Assembly: GCF_014633365.1 (NCBI RefSeq)
Contig: NC_068350.1
Span: forward strand, 9,649,922 to 9,713,921
Source of the DNA: Diospyros lotus
Lineage: Eukaryota; Streptophyta; Magnoliopsida; Ericales; Ebenaceae
Direction of reading: 5' to 3'
DNA length: 64,000 nucleotides
Translations under genes and position numbers: made by a program
The notes under the pieces: generated by a model
The model's database searches: none
Seen by the model: only the letters and a program-made list of their open reading frames with translations
Told to the model about the DNA's origin: nothing
Shown here: positions 41,066-53,168 of the stretch, piece by piece
Layout: each line of letters opens with the position of its first letter
Position numbering within the stretch: the stretch's first letter is position 1

Positions 41066-43495
41066 TGTAACACCCCCTCTCCTAGAACTGCCCGAGAAGA
41101 GGTGCTACTGGGGATAATAAAATAAACTGACTGATAACTGAATTCTGATACCAATATTGTATATATCAATTAACTGTAATAAGACTCTGAGTCAACAAAA
41201 ACTGAAATCATAATTGCATCTAAGGAAATTCCCTAAACTGGAAAATAAAATGAATCTAAACTGATCAAGCACTAACTAATAAACTAACAACTCCCAGACA
41301 TCTTTGGTCTTGAGCGGCTCCACGTACACACACTACTGGACACTGCTGCTAGGCCCCACATCTGGTACTCCCCCACTAGGACCTGGAATGGTGAAGAGTA
41401 CAAGGTGAGCTACAAAGCTTAGCAAGTAATAAACTAGAAAGAATAACTGAAGCTGAATCGAAGAGTATCGATACTGGTAAAAATACTTACTGAACTTGTA
41501 CTGAGAGATATAATAATCACTGGATGACATTTATAAGATGTAATGCACATAAGCTGTAAACTAAATGCAGGTATGCAACTTTGGCCCATAGGCCCACATA
41601 ACTATAACACATACCTGACTGATTTGAGTCCTGCAAACATAAAAACTGTAAGCACATACTTTGGGCAATATGCCCCTAGCTCCCTGGTCGACATCAGGCG
41701 AGCAACTCATAACTGAGATATAATTGTACTGATACTAGTGGGATTCCCGCGGACAAGCCGCCTGGCGCGCATAATGCAATGCTCATATAAATGCTGGCAC
41801 ACGATATGTAGTGTTCCACATAAGTCATGCTCAATGCTCACACAATGTGTATGCACATAATCTCAAAAAATAATGCTGACCATGTCATAATGAACTGCTA
41901 AACATGGTATATGATTTTTACTAGAAATATTGAGATTCAAATATTCTGAAATTTCTAAGTATAGGCTCAGCATATTGGATTTTATCATATCTTGGCATAA
42001 AAATTCAATATTTGAATAATTGAATATTCATATTAAATTCAAGACTTGAATCAAGAGTTTATTGGAAACTATTTGGATGCCATTTGATACTATTTGGATG
42101 ATTGAGAAAGTCTAAGGAAGCAATTTAAATGAAAAGGCAGCCATTTGAATGAAAGAAAAGGATTTCAGCAAGCTCATTCGAATGGTAGAAAACTCATTCG
42201 AATGACAGAGACTCATTCGAATGACAGAAGGCTCATTCGAATGATAGATGATATTCAAAGGCTATTCGGATCTGATCTGGGACTCATTCGAATGACTCTC
42301 AAATTCATTCGAATGAATTTTGAAAATTTCCAACATTTGAACTGGCAAAACTCGACTCATTCGAATGCAACAGTAACTTTATTCGAATCAATTTGAAGAT
42401 CATTCGAATGACAAGAAGGCTCATTCGAATGCTAAGCTATACAAAGCAACAACTTACTCACATCTTCAAGGGCTCATTCGAATGACAACAAGGCTCATTC
42501 GAATGACAGTCTAAAAACCTCAAAAATTCATACGAATGATACGATATCTCAGGACTCATTCGAATGACAAGGAATTCATTCGAATGACTGATACATTATA
42601 AGGGAAAAACATTACGATAACACTGAAACTTATTCGGATGCTTTGAAATTCATTCGAATGACACAAGACTTATTCGAATGACTGGAATCTTAACAGATAT
42701 AAAGCTTAGGATAACAGAGATCATAACTTGAATCAAAACTTAGCTTCACTACACCATTCCAAAAGAAATCTTGGGAGAACAATCCCAATTGATATATAAA
42801 CAACTTGAGGGATGTTTTACTGATCATAACCAATGTAAACATTGCAAGGAACATGCATGAACTGGCTGATACTCACTGTTCGCATGTAAATACATATATA
42901 AACATGCACTGAACTGATATAACTCACTGTAACGCACATATATATATATACATGCACTGGAACTGATTCAATTCTGGAAATCTAATATCAACTAAATCAA
43001 GACCTGTAAGAAAAGATTACAGGGAACTGATACTTGCCTTATGATCTTCTTGATCGACTTAATGATCTCACGAGAGCCCCCTATGCAAAACTTGAACTCA
43101 CTGATTGCTTCTTGGCTCTCTGCTCTTGCGGCGTGAAGAACATACGACTTATGAAACTATATATACACTGATCTAAGAAGCCCTAACGCCATAACTCATT
43201 CTCCTATTATAACTAGGAGTCTTTCAATCCGAATCCTCCTCACGGCTGGGTTAATTAATCCCTTAAACGAAATAACTTTATTTAATAATTAAATGCTAAT
43301 ATCAAATCCTTAAATGACCAACACGTCCTTGGATTTAATCTTCTCAATAATTAAATATAATTAAATGCTATTTTCTCAATTAAATCTCTAAATTGCCACA
43401 TTAACAATTAATTGGAAAAAATTCTCCAAACAAAACTAATTAAGAAATTCAATAATTTCTAAATAAAAATCTAAACCCTCTAATGGGTCGTTACA
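41066..43495 (-). mobile_element. Nested solo LTR, Tekay/Del-like (2.43 kb)
   Basis: On the minus strand it starts TGTAACGACCCATTAG (at 43495) and ends AGGAGAGGGGGTGTTACA (at 41066). It is flanked by a perfect 5-bp target duplication CAAGG (41061-41065 and 43496-43500). No internal coding region is present. It sits inside the LTR-type insertion 40906-45057. Confidence 0.9.
42175..42670. repeat. Array of the palindrome CATTCGAATG
   Basis: Fourteen exact copies of the 10-bp palindrome CATTCGAATG occur between 42175 and 42660, plus one- or two-base variants (for example at about 42380, 42530 and 42671). Spacing is irregular, about 17 to 100 bp, with AAGGCT or GACA often next to the motif. It lies in the middle of the solo LTR. 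Confidence 0.9.
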
Positions 43496-44147
43496 CAAGG
43501 GCACTTTCGGTAGTGGGTTTCTTCATTAGACGGTGGTCTTTAGGGCACCCAAGGCGTAACTGCACTCACAAGAACAAGTAAGAGGCATGAGGGGATTCCT
43601 TACTCTCGTATGCCCTCTAATGCTTAAGTTAGTACAAGTAGGAAAGAAGTGCAACAGACAAGTAAAGCATGCTATCATTGAATAGAGAATAATCGTACCT
43701 TCTCAGCGAGAAAAGGTTAATCTTGGCATGGTTACAAGTAACTGGGGATGGACATGCACGTTAGTAGCAATCGGACAAGCTTAAGAAGAATCCCCCCGAA
43801 GGGTCAGTCAACCTAGGGAGCCCTCTGGGAGAAGATGGGCCTCGCGACGGGCTGTTGAAATAGGTTATTGGCCTATAGGCGGCCTGTCCAGATTACTGGT
43901 AAGTACGCGATCATCATATAACACCTTAGCCATGGCCATAACATAAGCTTGTGGTATTACCTACAAAATACTAACGTACGCACATTATACTGTTAGCCAC
44001 TGGTATCAAAGGGTGATTATGCGCTATGGGGGATAAGATAATACATAGGGGACCCACTGGGGCACTTGGTTAAAACAATAGCAAGCATGGGCCTACCAAG
44101 GTTTTATCAAATGATACTCTCTCTGGCCATAATGTGGACCTTGCTTT

Positions 44148-44188
<41 letters not shown>
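44148..44188. repeat. (AT)n(GT)14 microsatellite
   Basis: An AT run is followed by GT repeated 14 times (44161-44188). Confidence 0.95.
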
Positions 44189-44190
<2 letters not shown>

Positions 44191-45057
44191 ATTATATACT
44201 AGTTGCAGAGGAGAAGAGAAACAGAGAGAGAGTGAAAGATGGCTGGAAATGGCTCTTCCCGAGAGGTTTCAAAGATAACCTTGCCGAGAGGCCTATCGTG
44301 AAGAGGCCTCGACCAGAGGTCTTGCGGGAGCTCTTGGGAAGAAGCCTTCCCGAGAGACAGCTTGCCGAGGCGCTTTGGGCTTTTCTAAGAAAACATCAGT
44401 GGAGAGAGACTCACGTTGATGGGAGTTCATGCTAAGGAGAGACCCTACCTTGCCGAGAGAAGGCTTGCCTTTCCAAGGGAAGGCTGTTGCCAATAGGGAC
44501 TTTCGAGGGAGATACTTCACTGCTGAGAAAAGTGCTTGTCTTGCCAAGAGAAGCCTTTATCGTGACTGCTTTGCCGAGAAATTTTGTTACTCCTTATTGA
44601 GAGGAGTTGCTACTTCCCGAGAGAAAATGCTGAGAGAAAGAACCTTCTCTGAGAGGCTTTAAGCCTCTCCGAAAGAGGGCGCCGAGATAGTTGTGCCTCT
44701 TCGAGAGATGCAAGTCCTCTCAGAGATGACCATTTCGCTACCTTGCTCTTACTATGAGAGAGAGAGAGAGAGAGAGAGCTTTCAGAAGCTAGCTTCCCAC
44801 ATTTGACCATTTGGCTTGGCTTTTATACCCTTCTTTGCCTTGGACCAATTTTCCCCTCAAGCTTAGGTTATTTACCCTTTTGCCATTAGCTTAGTTTTTT
44901 TTGGTTATTTGACCACGATTTCTTCTTGGGAAACGTGTCCCGCCTTGGGATCACTTTTGAGATTCGCCCTCCTTGGGCTTATTGACCAAAATACCCCTAG
45001 GCGTCTTAATAATCAAAATATCCTTAGGTGGATGCTCAAGATTTCTATGGCACAACA

Positions 45058-45380
45058 TCATCTAATCATGCTGATAAGATTTGACACATAGTTCCTAAAT
45101 TTATAAGTTTATCACACCATAACTCTCACTCAGTCGGGGCATTAAGTAACGAAATGATTATATAATAATCGTCAACTGTAATAGACTTATTTGAAGTTAG
45201 ACTTCATTGGTTTCTATATTGTGCTGGACTGCTGTTAGGCGTTTCTTAGGACCTTTCAGATTGTCACCAAAATATAAAGAGATTCTAGTGATAGGTCGAG
45301 TTATTTCGGTTGAAGTTAAAAGGGTTTTCTGTTATCTGTTTGCTAACAGGCAGTGAACCTAGAAAGTCATACACAATATA
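45058..45380. repeat. Repeat unit, copy 1, segment between two insertions
   Basis: Collinear with 51707-52035, with landmarks AAGATTTGACA.ATAGTT, ATCACACCAT.ACTCTCACTCAGTCG and GACCTTTCAGATTGTCA. It continues repeat A after the nested LTR. Confidence 0.85.
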
Positions 45381-46313
45381 GAGTGCATTTGATTGCACTC
45401 ATTTTTCAAGGAAATTTGACATTTTTCACTTAAATTCTAGCTTTTGAGTGTTTGATTGGCCAAATTTTCTAGGAAAATTCTTTTCCTACTTTTGATCACG
45501 TGATGCCATATTCTTACTTTTGTTGAAAAATATTTTCTCATGGGGAGGGGGAGGATAGATTAAATTTTCAAAGCAATTGAAAATTGAGAAGTAGCCCATC
45601 GCAACAAATTTCTCTTCGTCAAAGACAACCTCTGAGATCCCCTTTTAGACCGCCGCAATCTTCTTCTTCGTCTAGGTAAGGTTTTCGACCATGTTTTTTT
45701 GTCTGGTTTTCGTAGATTCGGTAATCGATCTTGGTCTTTGCCCACGTCTTTGTCCCCTCACTAGATTTCTCTTCATCATTCGTGTTCATCGTCGGCCCTT
45801 CCCCTTCCTGTACGTTGCCAGCCCTTCCCTTTCGTGTTCATCGCTATCTTTACTAATCGTCGTTCATCTTTGTCTTTGTCCAAATTGTTGTTCATCTTCG
45901 TCTTTGTCCACGGTTATTTCATGGTATTCGGCCCCCTTTCGAGCTCCCCCGGATTGATGGTGAATGCTTGCTTTAGGAATTTTTAATTTTGCTTTATCCC
46001 TATGTTTTCATTTTCCAGCCACATTATTTATTTATGTGAGTTTTTGTCATTTTCATATGTTAAATTTATTTTGTTTTTTTTTTTGCTCATTTTTCAGCCA
46101 CATTATGTATTTTGAAAAGATGATTAATTTCATGAAAAATAGTTACAATCAAACACTAAAAGTTAGAAAAGTACAACAAATTCTAGGTAAAAAAATTAAA
46201 CCAATCAAACACCATTAATTGACAATTTCCATGCAAATCATTTCTAGGCAATTCAATTGCCTAGAACTTATTTTCTTTCCATGCAAGTTCCATGTTTGCA
46301 ATCAAACGCATCC
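45381..46313. mobile_element. DNA element with terminal inverted repeats (933 bp)
   Basis: Left end GAGTGCATTTGATTGCA, right end TGCAATCAAACGCATCC; the terminal repeats agree at 14 of 17 positions. A second inner pair, GTGTTTGATTGG and CCAATCAAACAC, lies within. ATA stands on both sides (45378-45380 and 46314-46316), and the related copy has a single ATATAGTG at 52031 with no insert. No transposase is visible; the interior has some Leu/Phe/Ser-rich frames only. Class (PIF/Harbinger or other) is not settled. Confidence 0.75.
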
Positions 46314-47400
46314 ATAGTATAACATCCGGTAATAGCACTGTGCACCTAGTGTATCTTGGATGTCATCTAAGTGTTAATGATTCAGTTCGTTAAAAGTTGG
46401 CGAATCGATAGCGGCTTCTTCAAAAATAGGTAGGGATGTCAACTACTTCAACACAACCGGTCGACGTCTTGAAATGTTCAGGCAGTCGACAAGCTGAGGG
46501 AAACCGGTCAATAGCCTTAAGAAATCAATTGACCATTTTTTCGCCTAAGCTAATTTTAGTGGATTACATGTGACACAAAATTAAAGGGTGTTGGTGGTAA
46601 TTACTGGGGGCAAAAATCAAGTAGAGACGGGAGAAATTGGTGAGATACTTGGCTACTTCCTCAGCTTCTCTTCTGCTTCTATTTCTAGATAAATTGACAA
46701 GAGCATAACAGTTATGCACATGTGGAAAATCCGAAGAGTCCGAGAGACACATAGATGCTGATGAATCAACATCCTTAGCCTAGCATGGGATGAGGACCGC
46801 GACGTGGTACCGGGTAGCTTGCTAGGTGTGAACAGACTAAGCCCACCACAACTTGAGGTGGAATCAGTCTCAATGTAAAAATAGTTTTTACACCTACTTA
46901 ACATCAGGCTACAGGTATATTATTTATTTATTGTATTTCATATGATGAAATATCATGTTTCTTAAATACCCAATCTGCGTGCAGTGTGTGTATTTATGAC
47001 TTCCGTTGTTCATGTCTGATATGCAAAATTTTTTAAATTTACTTGCACTGCTATACGTGTATTCCAACATTGCCTTCGTCGACAGCTTGCTGCCATGACC
47101 TCTGGCCCTACCTATGCTTCCATTACCATCGATGACAACCTTGCAGCCTATGCCATTGATGGCAGCTTTCTAAGCTTTACCCAGATTTAATTCACTCAAG
47201 ACTATAATTGACTCACTAAATATGCTCAACCTAGATCCAACAAATCTAGATCTATGTTGCCTAGATTTATTACCCTAGATCTGCTATCCTAGTCTGTTTT
47301 CTGTTGAGTTTTTCATTTATTAGTTTTTGATACTATTTGGGGTTATTTGATCTTCGAACTGATTCGAACCAAAATTACAACATATTACAATATATTATAT
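46314..47400. repeat. Repeat unit, copy 1, segment before the hAT remnant (contains repeat B)
   Basis: Collinear with 52036-53165, sharing GCACTGTGCACCTAGTGT, GGTGTTGGTGG, AAATACCCAA.C.G and the repeat B block. Many frames are broken in both copies, so no gene is called. Confidence 0.85.
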
Positions 47401-47689
47401 ATCTAATTCTTTATTTTTTTTAATAAAAAATGAAAAATGGGCTAGGACTTAATTTATATAAAACAGGTAATTTAATTTACATAAATTATGTTACCTACAT
47501 ATCCTTTTGGCGTTTAATGGAATCAAAATCCACGTAGTTCATTTATCATTTGAATTTGTAACGCCTTTACCTTAATATAAATTATTTTCAAAAATATTGA
47601 ATATTGTGCATTCGGTTGTAATCTTATATAAATTTTTATTATTATTGTCAACGTTATTTTGTTGTCTAAGTTTTGATTTGGTCTAATCA

Positions 47690-49150
47690 ACCATACAAAT
47701 TTGTGCCTCAACTGATTCGGGAGTCATACTTGATCGTGTCACATCCAAAATACTCCCTCTTGCACTAAATGTTTGTTCAACCACCACCATTAAGCTAGGA
47801 GCTGCTAAAATTTGTTTATAAATTTGTGATAAAATAAAAAAATTGCTTGAATGTTCTTAGCATCATTCTAAGAACATTCAAGCAATTGTTTAACAAAATA
47901 ATTGCATCATTTTGTTTTTATCAAACTAATTGTTTCTTTTTAACTCTTCATTATTTTCATACTCTTGTTTAACATTTACAATATTAATGCATATCATTAA
48001 AAATAATGAAGATGTAGCATAATAAACACCGGACAATGTATATATATAATATCATTAAAACACTTTAATAAATTTAAATTTTTTTCATAATTATTCCATT
48101 GTTGAGAATATGAAACAATAGAGCCAACATGATTTGTAATGAAAGGACATAACAATTGTCTATGAGAAAATGATTCATTTAATAATTCATAGGTTGAGTT
48201 TCAATGTATTGCAACATCTCTAGGAAATATTTTATGTCTCCTTCCATTTTCTTTACAAAATCTAGCCCATTCTTTCATTATTTGTGGGTGAGTCCACAAA
48301 TATAAAATAGCTTTTTTAATAGGGATAAGATAAATTTCAAAAGACATCAATCCACCCTAAACATATAAATTTAATACATGGCATAAACATTTTATATGAA
48401 AAAATTTACCACCAAAACTTGGCTTACAAATATTTTACAAATCTTTAATGGAAACAGTACTAGTACTAGAGAAGCATTGTCAAAAGCAATAGAATTTTTT
48501 TTTTTTTCACTAAATACTATGTTTGCAAAATTGAACTAATAATTTTGTAAATATTTTTGATGATATATATTTTTGAATGTTTCTACTATTGTTAGTCAAT
48601 TCAATGTCATGTAATGCCCATATATGAATACTTTTGCCAATTATTACTCCAAATATCACTACATATAGAAACTTTATCATTTACATTTTTGATAATTTTT
48701 TGTAACTATTTTTTTCTTTTTATAAAGTGAATGAAGTGTACGTCTAAGAGTGGTTCTAGGTACACATTTAGCCGAAGGATTTAAAATATTTTTATAATAA
48801 TTAAAAAAATAAATGTTCAATAGAAATTATTTTAATTAATTTTTTTTATTTTTTTATCAGAATAAACAAAAAGAGAAGAAAGATTAGAGGTTGCAAACCT
48901 TGTTATTTGAGAATGTGTCATGTCAAGACCCACTTGAGTTGCATGCTTGCTATTCAAGTGTTTCTTAAATGTTCCATATCCACCACCATCTTTTTACTTG
49001 AATTGTTGTTCACAATAGTTGCAAGTAACTTGTATAGACCCATTTCACAAATAATTTTTTTGAAATGTACCTTGAAAACGTTGGATTTCAAATTTTTTTC
49101 GATAGCTTTTGTTGATCATCATCTTCATCATCGCGCTAGGATTCTTGTGT
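47690..49150 (-). pseudogene. hAT transposase remnant, copy 1
   Basis: Read on minus in changing frames, the parts of a plant BED-type hAT transposase appear in order. A BED zinc finger with VTCNYCEQQFK and HLNSKH lies at about 49045-48905. The catalytic core has KVSICSDIWSNNWQKYSYMG (first Asp of the triad, about 48690-48625) and FDNAS (about 48490). CHVLNL and FPRDVAIH*NSTYEL follow between about 48400 and 48200. The C-terminal dimerisation domain has EQTFSARGSILDVTRSS (about 47800-47740). Several stops and frameshifts make it non-functional. Against copy 2 it lacks about 430 bp between the core and the C-terminal domain (junction near 47880). Confidence 0.85.
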
Positions 49151-49449
49151 AGAAACATTTTCAAGAAAGAATGGCTCACTTTGAGTAGATTCCCCAACCT
49201 TACTCTTGCTTTTGTCACTTGATATTTTTTTTAGATAAAAATTAAATAGAATTAGAAGATTAAGAGAAAAATAATTGCAATGTGAAAAAAAATGAAATTG
49301 AAGTAGTATTTATAGAGTTGAAATAAAAATTGAGAGAATGAATTAATAGTAAGAAGTGAGAATTAATTTGTGAATGAAAAAAAAATAAAATTAAAGTGGT
49401 ATTTATGGAGTGTTATAATTATGACTTGGAATTTAAATTTGACTATATG

Positions 49450-49765
49450 ATTGGGACTTCAAATTTAACTGATACATCTACAATTGAAAATTTATCTTCT
49501 TTGTGGGTCATCTTTTTATTAGAATATAGATTTATTTAAATAATTTTTTATATATATCTAGATGAATGGTAGATTTATAAATATGTATTTAATATTCTAG
49601 AATCATTACAGTTATATCACTATTATTGTGTAATATCATCTTAGTGATATTTTATTCTTTCTACTCATAGTCTTTCCCAATTTAAGTTTTCACCTTAAAT
49701 TCTATGTTCATTTGTATGTTTGATAGTTTAATTATAATTTGTTATCAATCCAAAATCATAACATA
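49450..49765 (+). repeat. Dispersed repeat C, second copy
   Basis: Collinear with 37850-38185 (see there). It follows the hAT remnant of copy 1. Confidence 0.55.
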
Positions 49766-50550
49766 GAGTTTTTAAATAATTTTTTTTAAAATTATAATTA
49801 CTAAAAGAAAAAAAACAATGGTCAAATTATTGACAATTGCTTTGTTCTCGTTACACAAATTTAACTGTTGCCCATTTAATTTTTATTATTTTTATAGTTT
49901 GAACCACACTGGAATTCAATTACATTTTCAATTTCGATTTCGGTTATTTATTTTTCAGAATAGGAACAGAACCATAAGTTTTCGATTTTAGTTGTTATTT
50001 TTGAGCCAAAACCAAAAAGATGATATTTAAAAAAATAATTCCAATTTAGTTCACAATTCAAAGCGCATGCATCGCAGTGAACCCTACACTACAAGTCACC
50101 TAATACACCAAAAACTTAAAGTTGAATTTGGCTCCCAAACTCATCCAATTGGAGTTGAGTTGACGCAAAATTAATGTTATAAATCACTAATTTTATTGTG
50201 TTTGCCATTAAACTTAATTTAAAATGAGTTAAAACACAATATCAAATTTGGATTGTTCTATTAATTTATAGACTTTCCCTATCTACTAGGGTACGCACCC
50301 TTTCCTTTTCACATTTGAAAACCTTTGGAACAATTTTTTATTCTTTTTTTTGTTTTTGATTCTTTCAACTTTCCCAGGTTTCAGTGTAGATTTATCTAAC
50401 GTTTTTGTTTTACAACACGTTTTTTCTTTTACAACACTACAAGACAAGGCCCAACCCCCCCCATTCATTACACATTCAAAATAATAATGACCACAATAAT
50501 AAAAAGAAAAAGAAAACATGTTTCAACTTGAGAATTTATTGATTTCTTAT
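49766..50550. other. Unassigned AT-rich sequence
   Basis: No gene recognised. The minus open frame at 50286-50519 has no recognisable family. Confidence 0.45.
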
Positions 50551-50753
50551 ACCCATAAATAAGTTTGATTAACAATCTTTCTAAATCAATTGACATAGAT
50601 TCATAATAATTTTATTTAAAATTAACAATAATTTATAGTAATGAATATATTTATTGTTAATTTTAAATAAAATTATTATGAATTTATATAAAACTATTAT
50701 AAATCAAAATCAATTTATAAGAGTTGTTTGTTAAACTTACTCGTGGGTATAGT
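50551..50753. repeat. Foldback element with perfect 33-bp arms
   Basis: 50599-50631 and 50651-50683 are perfect 33-bp inverted repeats around a 19-bp loop. Weaker complementarity continues outwards to ACCCATAAATAAGTTTG on the left and the ACTTACTCGTGGGT end on the right. This is the form of a foldback MITE. Its right edge abuts repeat A, copy 2. Confidence 0.7.
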
Positions 50754-51711
50754 ATTCATGAGATGCAAGTGCAATGACATCTTTTCAACCATTTGTCATG
50801 GAAAGTAACTTTAATTATTAATCTTGGCTTCCGTGATTTAACTCCTTGTAGAAATTTTGGGATTGAGCTATTAGGGCCTCGAGGGGAGGGATTTTATCTT
50901 TTACTCCCAAAATAAACTCTAATTATTGTACGTGAGAGGTGATTGGTTCAAATTATGCATATTAATGTTAAAAAATAAAAAAATTCAAAATAAAAATTTG
51001 TTAGGTATGGTTGATGATTATAGTTTAGTTTTTTTTAATTTTTTTTAACAAAATATATATATCTGTATATATATAATAAAATAAATATATGCAGATAACA
51101 TCACAATCTTAGGCTAGATTATTCATGCCAAAATCAAACAAAACGTGACAAGATTTGCAAAAATATATGAAAACCAATGAATGCAAAGGACAATGCCCAT
51201 AGAATTTACCCAAAAAGTTGGTAAATTTTGTAGGGCTTTCTTCTCTTTTTCTACATAGAAAAGGAAGTCTTTTTTGGCATTGTTATGACAAGGACAACCA
51301 CCTCTAAATACATGAAAATTTATGTATGAATTTGTTGTCAAATAAATTTGAACCCAAATAAAAAAAATACATTATTATAATCATAACCTTCAACCATACC
51401 ACCAACACCAAGATATCCACAATTTTGAGAAAACAAACTTCATTTTTTTGGCCAAATATATATTTTATCCCATGTATTTATACATTTTTTTCATTTAGAC
51501 ACTCAAACTTTTATTATTTCAAAAACACCACTGAATTATGTAATTTCGAAACAATTGTTGGTGCATGGAAGTAGGTGCTCAGGGATAGGATTTGTCACCA
51601 TCATCGTTGTTGATGAGATGAATGTCCTATGTGTTATATTGTTACAGTGATGGGAAAGTCCTTAGCTAAGGTAAAATGATTAATCAGGGAAGTGTTTCCT
51701 GAGATGTCATC
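50735..51711 (-). repeat. Repeat A, copy 2
   Basis: Collinear with copy 1 (39705-40905). The near-identical core is 51093-51460. It keeps the uninterrupted target site TCATC (51707-51711) into which the nested LTR went in copy 1. Confidence 0.85.
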
Positions 51712-53168
51712 TAATCACGTTAATAAGATTTGACATATAGTTACTAAGTTTGTAAGTTTATCACACCATGACTCTCACTCAGTCGAAACGTTAGGTGATA
51801 GAATAATTGCACTATATAATAATCGTCAATTGTACTAGGCTTATTTGAAATTAGATTTTATTGGGTTCTATATTGTGCTAGATCGTTACTAAGTGCTTCA
51901 TAGGACCTTTCAGATTGTCATAAGAATATGAAGAGATTCTTGTGATGCGTCAAGATGTTTCGATTGGGGTTAAAAGGGTTTTGACGTTATCTATTTGCTA
52001 GCAGGCAATGAATCTAAAAAGTCACACACCATATAGTGTAGCATCGGTATTGGCACTGTGCACCTAGTGTGTCTTGGATGTCATTAAATGTTAATGACTC
52101 GGTTTGTTAAAAGTCGGCAAATTGAATAATGGTTTCTTTAGATTCAACTAGGGATGTCGATTGCTTCAGCACATCAGGTTGATGCCCTAAAATGTTTAGG
52201 CGGTTGACAGGTTGAGGGATACCGGTCGACCGTTTTTCCATCTGGTGGAAATCAGTCGCCTTAAGGAACTGGTCGACTGTTTTTTCACCTCAACCAATTT
52301 TAGTAGATTACGTGGGGCACGAAATTAGAGGGTGTTGGTGGCAATTGTTGGGGGTAGAAATCAGGCAGAGAAAGGTGAAATTGGTGAGATACTTAGTTGC
52401 TTCCTCAACTTGTATTTTGCTTTTATTTCCAGATAAATTCACAAGAGCGTAACAGTTACGCATGTATGGAAAATCCAGAGAGTCTGAGAGATACACGGGT
52501 GTTGGTGAATCAACATCCTTAGGCAAGCATGAGATAAGAACCGTGACGTGGTATTGGGTAACTTTCTAGGTGTAGACAAACTATGGCCACCACAACTTAA
52601 GTTGGAATCGGTCTCAATGTATAAATAGTTTCTACACCTACCTGATATCGGGCTATATGTATATTATTTATTGTATTTCATATAATAAAATATTATGTTG
52701 CTTAAATACCCAAGTAGGGTATGGTGTGTGTATTTATGACTTTTGTTGTATATGTCTGATGTGCAAAATTTTTTAAATTTACTTGCACTACCATATGTAT
52801 ATCCAACATCGCTTTTGTTGATGGCTTGCTGCCATAACCTCTGGCCGCCTATGCTTCCATTGCCATCGATGACAACTTTGCAACCTATGCCATTGACTAC
52901 AACCTTCCAACTTTTACCCAGATCCAGATTGGATTTGCCTTAGATTTGATTCACTCAAGACTAGAATCGACTCACCAGATATGCCCAACCTAGATATGAT
53001 AAATCTAGATCTATCTTGCTTAGATTTATTGCCCAGATTTGCTATCCTAGTTTGTTTTCCGTTGAGTTTTTCATTTATTAGTTTTTGATACTATTAGGGG
53101 TTATTTAATCTTTGAACTGATTCAAACCAAAATTACAACATAATACAATATATTATTATTATTATATC
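51712..53168. repeat. Repeat unit, copy 2, segment up to the insertion (contains repeat B)
   Basis: Continuous counterpart of 45058-45380 joined to 46314-47400, without the 933-bp element. Confidence 0.85.

Larger units (their letters stand above)
40906..45057. mobile_element. LTR-type insertion (1.7 kb without its own nested insert)
   Basis: Begins TGTTGTATCCTGAAAA and ends ATGGCACAACA, so it has TGTTGT...ACAACA ends. Flanks are TCATT (40901-40905) and TCATC (45058-45062). The related copy has one uninterrupted TCATC at 51707-51711, which is the empty site. Without the inner solo LTR and its duplicated pentamer it is about 1717 bp, consistent with a large solo LTR. The right half has CCGAGAG-rich degenerate repeats (44240-44720) and an AT/GT microsatellite. 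Confidence 0.7.

Noticed and set aside
42175..42670. CRISPR-like array
   Set aside because: The repeat is only 10 bp, palindromic and irregularly spaced, and lies in a plant LTR.
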